Assembly: GCF_026184235.1 (NCBI RefSeq)
Contig: NZ_CP110806.1
Span: 372,001 to 436,000 of the forward strand
From: Cellulomonas sp. S1-8
Lineage (GTDB): Bacteria > Actinomycetota > Actinomycetes > Actinomycetales > Cellulomonadaceae
Direction of reading: 5' to 3'
Length of the DNA stretch: 64,000 nt
Shown here: in pieces, positions 8,150-17,354 of the stretch
Layout: each line of letters opens with the position of its first letter
Numbering within the stretch: the stretch's first letter is position 1
Position numbers and translations under genes: made by a program
Notes under the pieces: model-generated
Databases searched by the model: none
The model's input: the letters and a program-made list of their open reading frames with translations, nothing else
Told to the model about the DNA's origin: nothing

Positions 8150-8679
8150 TGCCGTCGATCCCGGACCCGGTGCCCGACACGGGTGTCCCGCGCCGTCCCC
8201 TGCTGCGCGCCGCCGCGCTCGACGACGCCGAGCGGGCCGGCGCTCTCCACCACGCGTGCTGGGTGGAGACCTTCGCCGGCCTCGCGAGCCCCGAGCTGTG
8301 GGACCGCTTGACGGTGGACCGCAGCGTCGCGACCTGGCGACGCCTGCTCGCGGGCGGGCTCGACGCCACCGTGGCCGACCTCGACGGCGCGCTCGTCGGC
8401 GTCGCCGTCGCGGGACGGGCCCAGGACCGCGGTGGGCACCCGCCCGTGCGGGAGCGTGAGCTCGGGAACCTGTACGTGCTCGCGGCTCACCACGGCACGG
8501 GTGTCGGCCAGGCGTTGCTCGACGCCGTCCTCCCGCCGGGCACCCGCGCCCAGGTCTGGGCCGCCCGGGACACCCCACGCGCCCGGCGTTTCTACGAGCG
8601 CAACGGCTTCCGCGCGGACGGCGCCACCGAGGACGGGTCGACGTTCGGCGGGGTCGTGTCGTTGCGCCTGGTCCGCTGA
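8149..8679 (+). CDS. GNAT family N-acetyltransferase
   Basis: A 176-residue acetyltransferase translationally coupled to the S66 peptidase gene (TGATG). It has the GNAT landmarks LRAAALDDAERAGALHHACW, the long HACWVETFAGL helix typical of one actinobacterial group, LGNLYVLAAHHGTGVGQALL as the acetyl-CoA motif A, and ARRFYERNGFRADG as motif B. In MccF/LdcA neighbourhoods an acetyltransferase could help to modify toxic peptides, but no substrate is shown here. A GTG one codon earlier (8146) is an alternative start. Confidence 0.8.
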   Translation: MPSIPDPVPDTGVPRRPLLRAAALDDAERAGALHHACWVETFAGLASPELWDRLTVDRSVATWRRLLAGGLDATVADLDGALVGVAVAGRAQDRGGHPPVRERELGNLYVLAAHHGTGVGQALLDAVLPPGTRAQVWAARDTPRARRFYERNGFRADGATEDGSTFGGVVSLRLVR

Positions 8680-8739
8680 GCAGTGCGTCCGCGTCCCGCA
8701 CGTCGGCCATGGTCCGCACGGCGGCGCTACCGTTCCCCG

Positions 8740-9300
8740 GTGACCCGCACCCGCCACGTCGTCCTCGTCGCGTCCGCCGTGCTCCTGCTGGGGGCGTGCG
8801 CGGGACTGCGCGGTGGGGCCGCGTCGACCGGTCCGCTGGAACCGCCCCCGGACCTCGCGGACCGGCTGGCGTTCGTCGGGATCGCGCCCGACCTCGTGTA
8901 CGTCACCGACGTCGAGGGGTTCGACCTGGCGACGCAGTCGGTGGGCGTCAGTGGTGACGAGGGCATGTCGGCGGCGTACGTCGGCGCGGCGGGCATGGTC
9001 ATGCTGACGACGTCGCGGGACGCGACCCCCGGGGTGGCCCCGTGCGCCGACCTGGCCGACGCCGCGGGCCCGTCCGTGCAGTGCACCGGCGAGCGCGACG
9101 GCGCGTACGTCCTGCTCGACGGTGACGGCGTCGAGCCGGCCGTCCTGCGCGCGGCCGGCGAGGCCGTGCGCGTGCCGCGCGAGGACGAGCTGGACGCGCT
9201 CTTCGCGGACCTGCCGGAGGTCTCGGAGCCCGTGGAGCGCGGTGACCTGCCGCCGGGCGGGGACGGCGCGCCGGTCGACCCGCCGGGCGTCGGCGGCTGA
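8740..9300 (+). CDS. putative secreted lipoprotein
   Basis: A 186-residue protein from GTG 8740 with a short basic N-terminus, a hydrophobic segment and a lipobox LLLGAC (Cys near residue 20), so it is probably exported and lipid-anchored. The rest contains two Cys residues (APCADL and SVQCTGER) that could form a disulfide, and a Pro/Gly-rich tail. I recognise no enzyme motif. The stop lies 13 bp before the 3' end of the response regulator gene on the other strand. Confidence 0.7.
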   Translation: MTRTRHVVLVASAVLLLGACAGLRGGAASTGPLEPPPDLADRLAFVGIAPDLVYVTDVEGFDLATQSVGVSGDEGMSAAYVGAAGMVMLTTSRDATPGVAPCADLADAAGPSVQCTGERDGAYVLLDGDGVEPAVLRAAGEAVRVPREDELDALFADLPEVSEPVERGDLPPGGDGAPVDPPGVGG

Positions 9301-9313
9301 CGCGCGCGCCGGG

Positions 9314-10021
9314 TCAGTCGCGGACGGAGCGTGGCGTCCGTCCGGGGCCGTCGGGCGTCGCACCGCCCGGGACCACCAGCCCCGTCTCGTAGGCGAAGAC
9401 GACGACCTGCGCGCGGTCCCGCAGGTCGAGCTTGTGCAGGACGCGCTTGACGTGGGTCCGGACCGTCTCCTCGGAGATGAAGAGCCGGCTCGCGAGCTCC
9501 GCGTTGGACCAGCCCGCGGCGAGGGCGACGAGCACCTCCCGCTCGCGCTCCGTCAGCGCGCCGACCGCCGCGACCTCGGCGGCGGGGCGTGCGGCGGGTG
9601 CGGGCCGGGCGAACTCGGCGATCAGGCGCCGGGTGACCGACGGCGAGAGGAGCGCGTCGCCCGCGGCCACCACCCGGACCGCGGCGATGAGGTCCTCCGG
9701 GGTCGTGCGCTTGAGCAGGAAGCCCGCCGCACCGGCTCGCAGGGCGTCGAAGACGTACTCGTCGTGCTCGAACGTCGTCACGATGACGACGCGGGTCTGC
9801 GGGACCTCGGCGGTGACCTGCGCGGTCGCCTCGATGCCGTCGAGCACGGGCATCCGGACGTCCAGGAGCGCGACGTCGGGCCGCTCCGCCCGGATGAGCG
9901 CCACCCCGGCACGGCCGTCCGCGGCCTCGCCGACCACGACGACGTCGTCCGTGCTCTCCAGGATCATCCGGATCCCGCCGCGGACGAGCGCGTCGTCGTC
10001 GACGACCACCACGCGGATCAC
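9314..10021 (-). CDS. NarL/LuxR family response regulator
   Basis: A 235-residue regulator: receiver domain from residue 1 (VVVVDDDALVRGG with the acidic pocket, phosphoacceptor Asp in VALLDVRMPVLDG, switch Thr in VVIVTTFEHDEYV, Lys in FLLKRTTPEDL) and a C-terminal LuxR helix-turn-helix (LTEREREVLVALAAGWSNAE, ISEETVRTHVKRVLHKL). The GTG start at 10021 overlaps the stop of the histidine kinase gene (GTGA), so kinase and regulator form one coupled unit. An Ala/Pro-rich linker joins the domains. Confidence 0.93.
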   Translation of the reverse strand: MIRVVVVDDDALVRGGIRMILESTDDVVVVGEAADGRAGVALIRAERPDVALLDVRMPVLDGIEATAQVTAEVPQTRVVIVTTFEHDEYVFDALRAGAAGFLLKRTTPEDLIAAVRVVAAGDALLSPSVTRRLIAEFARPAPAARPAAEVAAVGALTEREREVLVALAAGWSNAELASRLFISEETVRTHVKRVLHKLDLRDRAQVVVFAYETGLVVPGGATPDGPGRTPRSVRD

Positions 10022-11199
10022 CGGGCCACCGGGACCGTGCACCGCACACGCCAGCCGCCGCGGGCGTCGGGCCCGATGTCGGACGTGCCGCCGAGCGCGT
10101 CGACGCGTGCCCGGATCCCCTCGATCCCGCGGCCCGGCGCACCGGCGGCGGGTGGGGTGGCCGGGCGGTCCGTGACCGTCACGTCGAGGGCGTCGCGGCC
10201 GTACCGGATCTCGACGTCGGTCGGGGCGCCGGGGGCGTGCTTCGCGACGTTGGTCAGGGCCTCCTGCACGACCCGGTAGGCCGCGCGGTCGACGCCGGCC
10301 GGCAGGGCGCGGGGCTCGCCGACCACGGTCAGCCGCACGGGCACCCCCGCGCCTGTCACGCGCTCCGCGAGCTCGCCCAGGGCGTCGATCCCCGGGGACG
10401 GCCGCGGTGAGGTCGGGTCGAGCACGCCGAGGGTGCGGTCGAGCTCGGCGAGCGCGTCACGACCCACGGCCTCGACGGTCGCCAGGGCGTCGGCCGTCAG
10501 GGCGACGTCGCGGCCCAGCATCCGCCGCCCCGCCCCCGCCTGCAGGATCATCACGTTGAGGGCGTGGCCGACGATGTCGTGGACGTCGCGCGTGATGCGC
10601 TCGCGCTCCTCGAGGACGGCGTGCTCCTGGCGCCGCCGCTCGGCCTCCGTCGCGAGCACCGCGCGCTCGGCCACGAGGTGGCGCCGCTGCTGCTCGGACT
10701 GGCCGGCCGCCCAGGCCAGCGCCCACCCTGCGATGAGGACGGCCGGGAGCAGCGGGACGTCCGTCGCGGGGACGAGGGCCCAGTAGCCGGCGACGCCGAG
10801 CAGGCCGATCACCAGGCCGACGACGGCGCGCCTGCGGGTGGCGGCGTAGGCGCCCACGGCGTACAGGCCGATCACGTTCGGGTACGGGTACAGGCCGGCG
10901 TCGTAGAACCACGCCGCGATCGCGAGCAGCGCTGCCGATCCGGCCAGGTACGCCCCGATCGGCCAGCGCCGACGCACGGCCAGGGACCCGCCGATCACCG
11001 CCGCGAGCACGAAGGGCAGCGGCGACCCGGTGTCCTCGGCGGCGGCCTCGATGGTGAGCAGCATCGTGGCGAAGAGCGCGAGCGCCACGTCGAGCAGGGT
11101 CCTCGCCCGGTCCGACGCCGCGGACCGGACCGGGAGGCCCGGGGCCCGGAGGCGTGACCGTGCCACGTCGTCCACCGCCGCCTCCCGACCGTGCGTCAT
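10018..11199 (-). CDS. NarL-type sensor histidine kinase
   Basis: A 393-residue kinase with an N-terminal block of five or six membrane helices (about residues 35-155), a coiled stretch (HLVAERAVLATEAERRRQEH), a HisKA_3 dimerisation domain with the phosphorylated His in ITRDVHDIVGHALNVMI, and an HATPase domain with the N-box YRVVQEALTNVAKHA and a C-terminal G-box GRGIEGIRARVDALGG. It lacks an extracellular sensor domain, so it probably senses a membrane-associated signal. It overlaps the upstream membrane gene by ATGA and the downstream regulator by GTGA: a three-gene operon. Confidence 0.92.
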   Translation of the reverse strand: MTHGREAAVDDVARSRLRAPGLPVRSAASDRARTLLDVALALFATMLLTIEAAAEDTGSPLPFVLAAVIGGSLAVRRRWPIGAYLAGSAALLAIAAWFYDAGLYPYPNVIGLYAVGAYAATRRRAVVGLVIGLLGVAGYWALVPATDVPLLPAVLIAGWALAWAAGQSEQQRRHLVAERAVLATEAERRRQEHAVLEERERITRDVHDIVGHALNVMILQAGAGRRMLGRDVALTADALATVEAVGRDALAELDRTLGVLDPTSPRPSPGIDALGELAERVTGAGVPVRLTVVGEPRALPAGVDRAAYRVVQEALTNVAKHAPGAPTDVEIRYGRDALDVTVTDRPATPPAAGAPGRGIEGIRARVDALGGTSDIGPDARGGWRVRCTVPVAR

Positions 11200-12170
11200 G
11201 CGGCGCGCCGCGCACCCAGCACAGCATCCTTGACCGACCACCCGAGCGCGGCAACCACCGTCAGCGCGGCGAGGCCGATCCCGGCCGCCGCCGGCCACGA
11301 CAGCTCGAGCATCGACCGCCCGGCGTAGGCCTGGGCGGCGACGCCCGCGGTCAGCGCGACGTAGGCGCCGGCCGCGACCGCCATCGTGCGGGTCCGACCG
11401 GCGGCCGGCAGCGCGGAGCGGCCGAGCAGCAGGGCGAGCACCCCCAGGACCTGCAGCCCGTGCAGCGCGACCGCGTGCGCCAGGCGCCCCGAGCCCGCCG
11501 CCCCGATGACGACGGTCGCCGGGATCGTCTCGTACTCGTCGACGTGCGCCAGGCCCCGACCGATGAGGTCGCCACCCAGCGCGGACCCGACCAGCGTGAG
11601 CGCCAGGCCGACGAGCACCGCGACGACCGTCGGCGCCGGCCGCCGCAGCCGCGCCGCCGCCCACACCGTCAGGACGACCAGCCCGAGGGTGTAGACGCCG
11701 ACCGCGACGGCCATGAGCGTGAAGACGAGCGCGTCGACGGGGTCGCCCAGGACGTTGAAGTGCGACTCCGTCCCGCGCCACGTCTGCGCCGTGATCAGGG
11801 CGACCTCCGCGACGCCGCCGCCGACCAGCATGCCCGCGGCGGTGCGGCCCCACAGCCGGCTGTGCGGCAGCGTGCCCAGGACCCACCCGGCCGCCACGGT
11901 GGACATCCCGAAGGACACGCCGAACAGGATCGCCTTGCGCCAGGAGAGCGGCCCGTCCCACCCCCCGCCGTCGACCGCGAGGACGACGACGTGGACCAGA
12001 CCGGACACGACGAGCAGGACCCCCGCGAGGTAGACGACCCGCTGGTAGCCGTGCCGGGGTGCGGCGTCCCGCAGCGCACCGTCGGCCTGCGCGAGGATCC
12101 GCTGCACCGGGCCGGCGGGTGCCGGGTCTGCGGGTGCCGGGCGGGAAGGTGCGGTGCGGATGACGTCCAT
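11196..12170 (-). CDS. multi-pass membrane protein of a two-component operon
   Basis: A 324-residue protein with a Pro/Ala-rich cytoplasmic N-terminus and about eight hydrophobic helices. Visible landmarks are VVYLAGVLLVVSGLVHVVVL, GPLSWRKAILFGVSFGMSTV, and LAHAVALHGLQVLGVLALLL; the LSWRKAILFG and HGLQVLG stretches recur in uncharacterised actinobacterial membrane proteins. It is the first gene of the operon with the kinase and regulator (stop overlaps the kinase start), so it may be their target, partner or co-sensor. ATG 12170 is chosen over a start 14 codons upstream that adds no membrane sequence. Confidence 0.75.
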   Translation of the reverse strand: MDVIRTAPSRPAPADPAPAGPVQRILAQADGALRDAAPRHGYQRVVYLAGVLLVVSGLVHVVVLAVDGGGWDGPLSWRKAILFGVSFGMSTVAAGWVLGTLPHSRLWGRTAAGMLVGGGVAEVALITAQTWRGTESHFNVLGDPVDALVFTLMAVAVGVYTLGLVVLTVWAAARLRRPAPTVVAVLVGLALTLVGSALGGDLIGRGLAHVDEYETIPATVVIGAAGSGRLAHAVALHGLQVLGVLALLLGRSALPAAGRTRTMAVAAGAYVALTAGVAAQAYAGRSMLELSWPAAAGIGLAALTVVAALGWSVKDAVLGARRAA

Positions 12171-12418
12171 GTCGCCATCGTCGCGAGCGGGCACGTCCCG
12201 GCGCGTCCCCACCGGTGGTCATCTTGCCGTCACCCGCCGGGGTGATGGACGCGCCGGCTGACCTGGTCGACGCCGGGCCGACGGCATGGCGTGCAGCCCT
12301 TCGCCGCCCTGCCTCGATCGGCGTCGATCGCGGTACCGGCCGTACGTGGACGTCTACCGGTGGCCGGGCCGCGTCCTGCACGTCCACCGTGCCCGGACGA
12401 GCCGAGCCGTCACCACTC

Positions 12419-12871
12419 CTACGGCGCCTGCCACCACGTGTGCCCGGCGGGGATGCCGGCCGGGACCGGCGGGCGGCGGCGCGCCACCACGACCGCTAGC
12501 TCCCGGTCCACCTCGGCCAGGTCGAACGCCGGCAGCGGCGGCTGCGGCCACGTCCCCATGTCCAGCAGGTCCTGGTAGCCGGTCCGTGCCAGGAGCGCCT
12601 CCTGCAGCGCGTCGTCGTCGTCCGGCTCCAGGGCCAACGAGTCGATCGTCAGCGCGGCCTGCCGGACCAGCTCGCCGACCGCCGCCGCCGCGGTCCGCAC
12701 CGCCTCGCGCTCCGCTGCCACCGACGGCTCCGCGACCAACGACGACGCCAGCGCCGCCTCCGCACGCCCCACGCAGGTCAGCGCCTGCCGCGCCGTGTCG
12801 GACCAGTTCTGCAGGGCCGCCGCCTCCAGGTGCTGCCGGGCGGCGACGAGGTGTGACACGGCCGAGGTCAC
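12419..12871 (-). CDS. small helical protein overlapping the DUF4157 gene (candidate immunity)
   Basis: A 150-residue, mostly alpha-helical acidic protein (many Ala, Leu, Glu) from ATG 12871, which overlaps the stop of the 1442-residue gene by 4 nt. It has no signal peptide, membrane segment or known motif that I recognise; the C-terminus is Pro-rich and ends HTWWQAP. Tight coupling to the last codon of a gene with a toxin-like tail is the usual position of an immunity protein. That role is inferred from position only. Confidence 0.65.
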   Translation of the reverse strand: MTSAVSHLVAARQHLEAAALQNWSDTARQALTCVGRAEAALASSLVAEPSVAAEREAVRTAAAAVGELVRQAALTIDSLALEPDDDDALQEALLARTGYQDLLDMGTWPQPPLPAFDLAEVDRELAVVVARRRPPVPAGIPAGHTWWQAP

Positions 12872-15800
12872 CGGCCACCCGGCTTTCCGTGGCTGGCGAT
12901 CAGCGCCCAGTTCTCCCGGGTGATGACGATCGTCTGCACGTCCTTCCCCTCGCTCGAGCGCTTGAAGACCATCCTCAGGGCACCCTCACCAGCGTCCTCG
13001 ACCTTGACCAGAGCACCGTCGGACACCGTACGCCGCGCACTGGCCAGATAGGCCTGCGCCCGGCCCGCGGGCGTCGACGCGGTGCCTTGCTCGCTCAACG
13101 GCAGCTCGCTGAAGTGCTTGTCCGGGTGGTACGCGGCGTTGGTCTCGCTGCCGAAGGTGAGCTTGGTGGCGTTGCCGCGGACCAGCTCCGGGGTCGCGAT
13201 CCCGTCGACGTCCGCCCAGCCCAGGCCACCCAGGTCCCTCATCGTGCCCGCCCGCGTGGTCAGCGCGGTCTCGACCAGGGTGATGTCGTCGGTCAGGATC
13301 TTCGCGGCGGCGGCCTTCTTGTTCACGTTGGCGTACTGCGGGGCGGTGAGCGTCTTTGCCGTCTCGTCGACCTGCTTCTTGAAGAACTCCCACCGGTCGA
13401 CGAAGTCGTTGGGGCTGGCCGCGCCGTCGGCCGCCCACGTCGCCGCCTTCTGCCGCGCACCCTGGTCCACGGCCGACGCGAGGCCGCCGCCGTCCTTCAT
13501 CGTCCTGGTGATCCGCTCGACCACGCGCGGCTCGGCGGTCAGCAGGTTCGGGTGGCTGCCGACTCCGTAGGCGTCCAGGATCGCCGTCGCCTCCGGCGGC
13601 ATCGGTGGGCGGACGACCGGGAACGTCGGCTGCACCGCGGCGACACCCGGTGTGCCGACGCCCATCTGGATCTCGGACGGCCGGATGCCGCGGTCGAGCA
13701 GCCCGTTCAGCTCCGCGGGCGAGTGCCTGCCGAGCAGGCCCACGACCTGTTCCGGCTTCTCCATCCGCGGCACCAGGGCGGCCAGCTCGGAGGCGTTGGC
13801 GCAGCGGGGCAGCGCGGCCACCGCCTGCTCGGGGGTCAGTCCGGTGGCCGGGAGCCGGAGCACGCCGGCCTGGTCGCCGGCGGACAGCCCGAGCAGCCGG
13901 TCCGCGATCCGCGGGTCCTTCGCCCAGTCCAGCACCGCCTCGGCGATGTGGGCGTTGTCCGCGCTGCGCAGCAGCAGGCTCAACCCCTCGGCGTCGCCGG
14001 TCTTGAGGAGCAGCCGCTCCGCCGTGACGACGTCCGGTGCGTGGTCGAGCACCAGCCCCAGCCTGCGGGAGTCGCCGGCCAGGTCGATCATCCGGGCGAT
14101 CGTGGTGGGGTCGCCGTGCATCAGCGCGTACTGGAGGTGGCGGACGTCGCTGGTCCTGGCGAGCATCCGTTCCAGCAGCACCGCGTCGTTCGTGGTGCTC
14201 AGCAGGTCCTCGAGCTTCGCGAAGTCCTTCACCTTGGCCATCAGCTGCTCGGCCAGCACGGGGTTCGACTTCATCAGGGTGCTCAGGTGGGCCAGCTCGG
14301 CCGGGACGTCTCCGGCGCCGCGCCCGGCCAGCCGGAGCGCGGCCCACACCGCCGCCAGGCCGCCCACCAGCAGGATGTTGATGCCCAGGCCGATCCACGC
14401 GGTGCGCAGGGCGGCGCGCGCCTGCTCGACGGTCACGCCGCCGACCGCACCGGTCGGGTCGAGCAGGGCGAGGTCCACCAGCTCGTACGCGTCGACGACG
14501 CCCTTGACGCCCATCGCGATGCCGGCCGCCACGTCCACGCCGGCGAGCACCAGCCCGGCGGCGCCGGGGACGACCAGCGAGGCGACGGTCAGCAGCCCCA
14601 GCGCGATGAAGATCAGGAACTGCCGGTCCAGCTGGGCGACCCGCTCCTCCCACTGCCAGCGCGCGATCGCGTACGCAAGGAACGGGTTCTGCGGCACGAT
14701 CGCCCAGCGGTCGAGCGCCGCGCCGAGCGTCACCCAGTGCTCGTAGCCGACGAGGCCGAGCCGGACCCGCGCCTCGTCGTACACGGCCCGGGAGTAGTCC
14801 ACCGGCTTGTAGTCGCCGTCGAGGATGCGTTGACGCACCTTCTCGAACCCGGCCACCGCGTCGGTGAGGTCGTCCTTCTTGTCCTCGGCGGTGTCGTCGT
14901 CCTGCAGCGCCTCGGCCTGCCCGCGCATGAAGTCGCGGGCCTGGATCAGCTGCGGCAGCTCGGTCGCGGTGACCATCTGGCCGTTCATCTCGGCCGAGTC
15001 GAGGTCCCCGGACTGCAGGCGGGTGATCAGGTCGTCGAGGAAGTGGGCGACGATCCGGAACCGCGCGGACGCCTGGGCGCGGTAGGTGGGCCAGCTCGCC
15101 AGGTGCTCCTTCATCTCGTCGCGGTTGCGGGTGACCTGCTCCAGCGCGACCGTCTTGAGCATCGGCACCCAGGTGTTCGTGATGAACTCCTCGGCGTACT
15201 GCGCCTCGGCTCGCACGATCCCCGCGATCGCGTCGAAGCCGGTGTCGAGCTGCCCGGCGATCTGCATCCTCGCGGCCGTCTGCTGTGCCTCGATCGCCGA
15301 CCTCAGCCCGCCCAGGCCCTGGAACACGGCGAGCAGACCGGCCACGCCGCGCGCGTCCTCACCGTTCACCGACCAGGCCGCCGCGATCCCCTGGTACCAC
15401 GCCAGCAGCCCGTGCTCCAGCAACGCACCCGGCTGCAGCGACGCGGTGAGCGCGCTGGTCAGCGCGGCGACGGCCGCGACCTTCTGGCTGTAGCCGTAGG
15501 GGTCCTGCGCGATCGCGAACTCCTCGCTGGTCAGCTGCGCGGGCCCGACGCTGGCGAACCGGTCGGCGAGGCCGGCGTGGAAGGCCTGCAACGAGCGGCC
15601 GACCGTGACGAGGGTCCGGACGGCGGTGAAGGCGGCCCGTTGCCCGACGTCCGACCAGAAGGCTCCGACGAAGCCGGGCTGGGTCGGGGCCCACCGGGGG
15701 AAGTCCTTGCCGAGCGCCTCGAGCAGCTCCGCGCGCAGCCCCGAGATGTCGGCCGTCTGCACGAACTTCTCCGGGGTGCGCCCGTCGGCCACCCATCGGT

Positions 15801-17196
15801 CGAGCAGGAACTTCTCCATCGTGCGCGGCGCGGCCTCGGCGACGTACCGGGTGACGAGCTCGCGGCGGAGCGCGTCCATCTCACCGGTCGGCTCGAGGGC
15901 GGACACGTCGAAGTCGTCCGGGATCAGGCGGGTGTCACGGAGGGTGGGCAGCCACTGAGCCAGGAACGCCTCGCTGTGCGTGCGCGTCATGTCCGCGGTC
16001 GCCAGCTCCGACGGTGCCGGGTCGGTCGCGGCGTAGCGCGCGTAGATGATCGGCCCGAGCAGGTCCGGGTGCGGCGACAGGCCCGGAGCGGGCTGGGGAC
16101 CCTGCGCGCCCTCCCGGTCCAGGACCGACAGGGCCAGCTCGAACCGGTCCCGGCGGGCGGCGTCCAGCACGGTCCGGTCGGGACCCGGCGAGGTCCCGCG
16201 CAGCGCGGCGACCTCCGCGGCCCAGTCGATGTCCCCGGGGCGCAGGGTGCCGGACGCCTCCAGGTTCTGCTCGAGCGGGTACCGCAGCGCCGACGCGCGG
16301 ATCGCCGCGGCGCGGGCCGCGAACCGCGCCGGGTAGCGGGTCAGCACCCGGGCGGACGGCCACCCGGCGAGGTCCCGGCGCAGGTCCTCGGCGACCGGTG
16401 GGCTCTGCAGGTAGACCTGGCTCTCGTGCACCGGGCCGGCGTCGTCCCGCAGCGCGGCGACGATCTGGGTCTCGATGACGGCGATGTCCTGCGGCTGCGC
16501 GCGCAGGTGGTCGACGAGCCCCCGCTCGAGGTCGGCGGTCTTCCACCAGTAGCTCACCGTGGTGCCCGCGACGTCGACGCCGAGCAGCAGGTCGGTGTCG
16601 GTCAGGTCGCCCGGCGACCGCCGGACCTCGCCCGTCGGGTGCGTGCGCACGTCCGCCGTCCGGCCGCTCGTGATCGCGTCGGCGACGGCCTCGGCCTCCT
16701 TCTCCGCTGTGCTCTCCGGGTCGCTGACCGTGAGGCCGCCGTCACCCGGGGAGGCCGCCGGCGCGGGACCGCCCTGGAGGGTGTGGGCGACCTCGTGGGC
16801 GATCAGGTGGTCGCCCGACGGGGTCCCGGGGCGGTACCGCCCGGCACCGAAGAACACGTCCTGCCCGGTGGTGAACGCCTGGGCGTCCAGCGAGTCGGCG
16901 AGCCCGGCCGCAGCGGGGTCGCGGTGCACGCGCACCCCGGTCAGGTCCGCACCGAGACCCGACTCCAGCCGGGCCCGCACGTCCCCGGCCAGCGGCTCGC
17001 CGCCGCCCAGCCGGCCGGCGATCTGCGGCGCGAGCCCCGACGGGTCAGCCGGTGCGCCGCGCCGCTGGACCATCCGGGCCACGGCGCGGTTCCCGGCGTC
17101 CAGCAGCCCGAGCCCGGGGGCGGGCGCGCGCCTGGCGTCCGGCTCGGCCTGCCGCGCCGGCTCCCTCGGGGTACGCCGTCGATCGCTCTGCGCCAT
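12868..17196 (-). CDS. DUF4157 metallopeptidase-like multidomain protein with toxin-like C-terminus
   Basis: A 1442-residue protein. Residues 75-145 form a DUF4157 domain (LTGVRVHRDPAAAGLADSLD, AFTTGQDVFFGAGRYRPG, HLIAHEVAHTLQ with the HEXXH zinc motif at 134-138), known in effectors of extracellular contractile injection systems and other exported proteins. A long helical region follows. Near residues 860-920 there is a strongly hydrophobic segment (FIALGLLTVASLVVPGAAG) and another at about 940. Then come repeated Leu-rich helices and, from about 1330, a separate C-terminal domain with YHPDKHFSELPLSEQG and TIVITRENWALIASHG, like the small toxin tips of polymorphic toxins. ATG 17196 starts the conserved part; the frame stays open further upstream only as a shadow of the CHAT gene. 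It ends in overlap with a small gene. No injection-system tube or sheath genes are in the window. Confidence 0.8.
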   Translation of the reverse strand: MAQSDRRRTPREPARQAEPDARRAPAPGLGLLDAGNRAVARMVQRRGAPADPSGLAPQIAGRLGGGEPLAGDVRARLESGLGADLTGVRVHRDPAAAGLADSLDAQAFTTGQDVFFGAGRYRPGTPSGDHLIAHEVAHTLQGGPAPAASPGDGGLTVSDPESTAEKEAEAVADAITSGRTADVRTHPTGEVRRSPGDLTDTDLLLGVDVAGTTVSYWWKTADLERGLVDHLRAQPQDIAVIETQIVAALRDDAGPVHESQVYLQSPPVAEDLRRDLAGWPSARVLTRYPARFAARAAAIRASALRYPLEQNLEASGTLRPGDIDWAAEVAALRGTSPGPDRTVLDAARRDRFELALSVLDREGAQGPQPAPGLSPHPDLLGPIIYARYAATDPAPSELATADMTRTHSEAFLAQWLPTLRDTRLIPDDFDVSALEPTGEMDALRRELVTRYVAEAAPRTMEKFLLDRWVADGRTPEKFVQTADISGLRAELLEALGKDFPRWAPTQPGFVGAFWSDVGQRAAFTAVRTLVTVGRSLQAFHAGLADRFASVGPAQLTSEEFAIAQDPYGYSQKVAAVAALTSALTASLQPGALLEHGLLAWYQGIAAAWSVNGEDARGVAGLLAVFQGLGGLRSAIEAQQTAARMQIAGQLDTGFDAIAGIVRAEAQYAEEFITNTWVPMLKTVALEQVTRNRDEMKEHLASWPTYRAQASARFRIVAHFLDDLITRLQSGDLDSAEMNGQMVTATELPQLIQARDFMRGQAEALQDDDTAEDKKDDLTDAVAGFEKVRQRILDGDYKPVDYSRAVYDEARVRLGLVGYEHWVTLGAALDRWAIVPQNPFLAYAIARWQWEERVAQLDRQFLIFIALGLLTVASLVVPGAAGLVLAGVDVAAGIAMGVKGVVDAYELVDLALLDPTGAVGGVTVEQARAALRTAWIGLGINILLVGGLAAVWAALRLAGRGAGDVPAELAHLSTLMKSNPVLAEQLMAKVKDFAKLEDLLSTTNDAVLLERMLARTSDVRHLQYALMHGDPTTIARMIDLAGDSRRLGLVLDHAPDVVTAERLLLKTGDAEGLSLLLRSADNAHIAEAVLDWAKDPRIADRLLGLSAGDQAGVLRLPATGLTPEQAVAALPRCANASELAALVPRMEKPEQVVGLLGRHSPAELNGLLDRGIRPSEIQMGVGTPGVAAVQPTFPVVRPPMPPEATAILDAYGVGSHPNLLTAEPRVVERITRTMKDGGGLASAVDQGARQKAATWAADGAASPNDFVDRWEFFKKQVDETAKTLTAPQYANVNKKAAAAKILTDDITLVETALTTRAGTMRDLGGLGWADVDGIATPELVRGNATKLTFGSETNAAYHPDKHFSELPLSEQGTASTPAGRAQAYLASARRTVSDGALVKVEDAGEGALRMVFKRSSEGKDVQTIVITRENWALIASHGKPGGR

Positions 17197-17354
17197 CCGT
17201 CCCAGTGTGCGCGGCTCTGCCCGCGTGCCACCCCGCGCGAACGGGCAGAGAAGACGGCACGACCGCGCCGCGGGCCGGGAGGTGTCGGCAGGGGAGAGGG
17301 TCGTACCTGCGACTTCTGTGGTAGACGGGTGAGGCGCAGCGCGCGTCGGCCGCC

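Noticed and set aside
12868..17196. A complete extracellular contractile injection system
   Set aside because: The DUF4157 domain is typical of cargo, but no sheath, tube, baseplate or AAA+ gene is present here.
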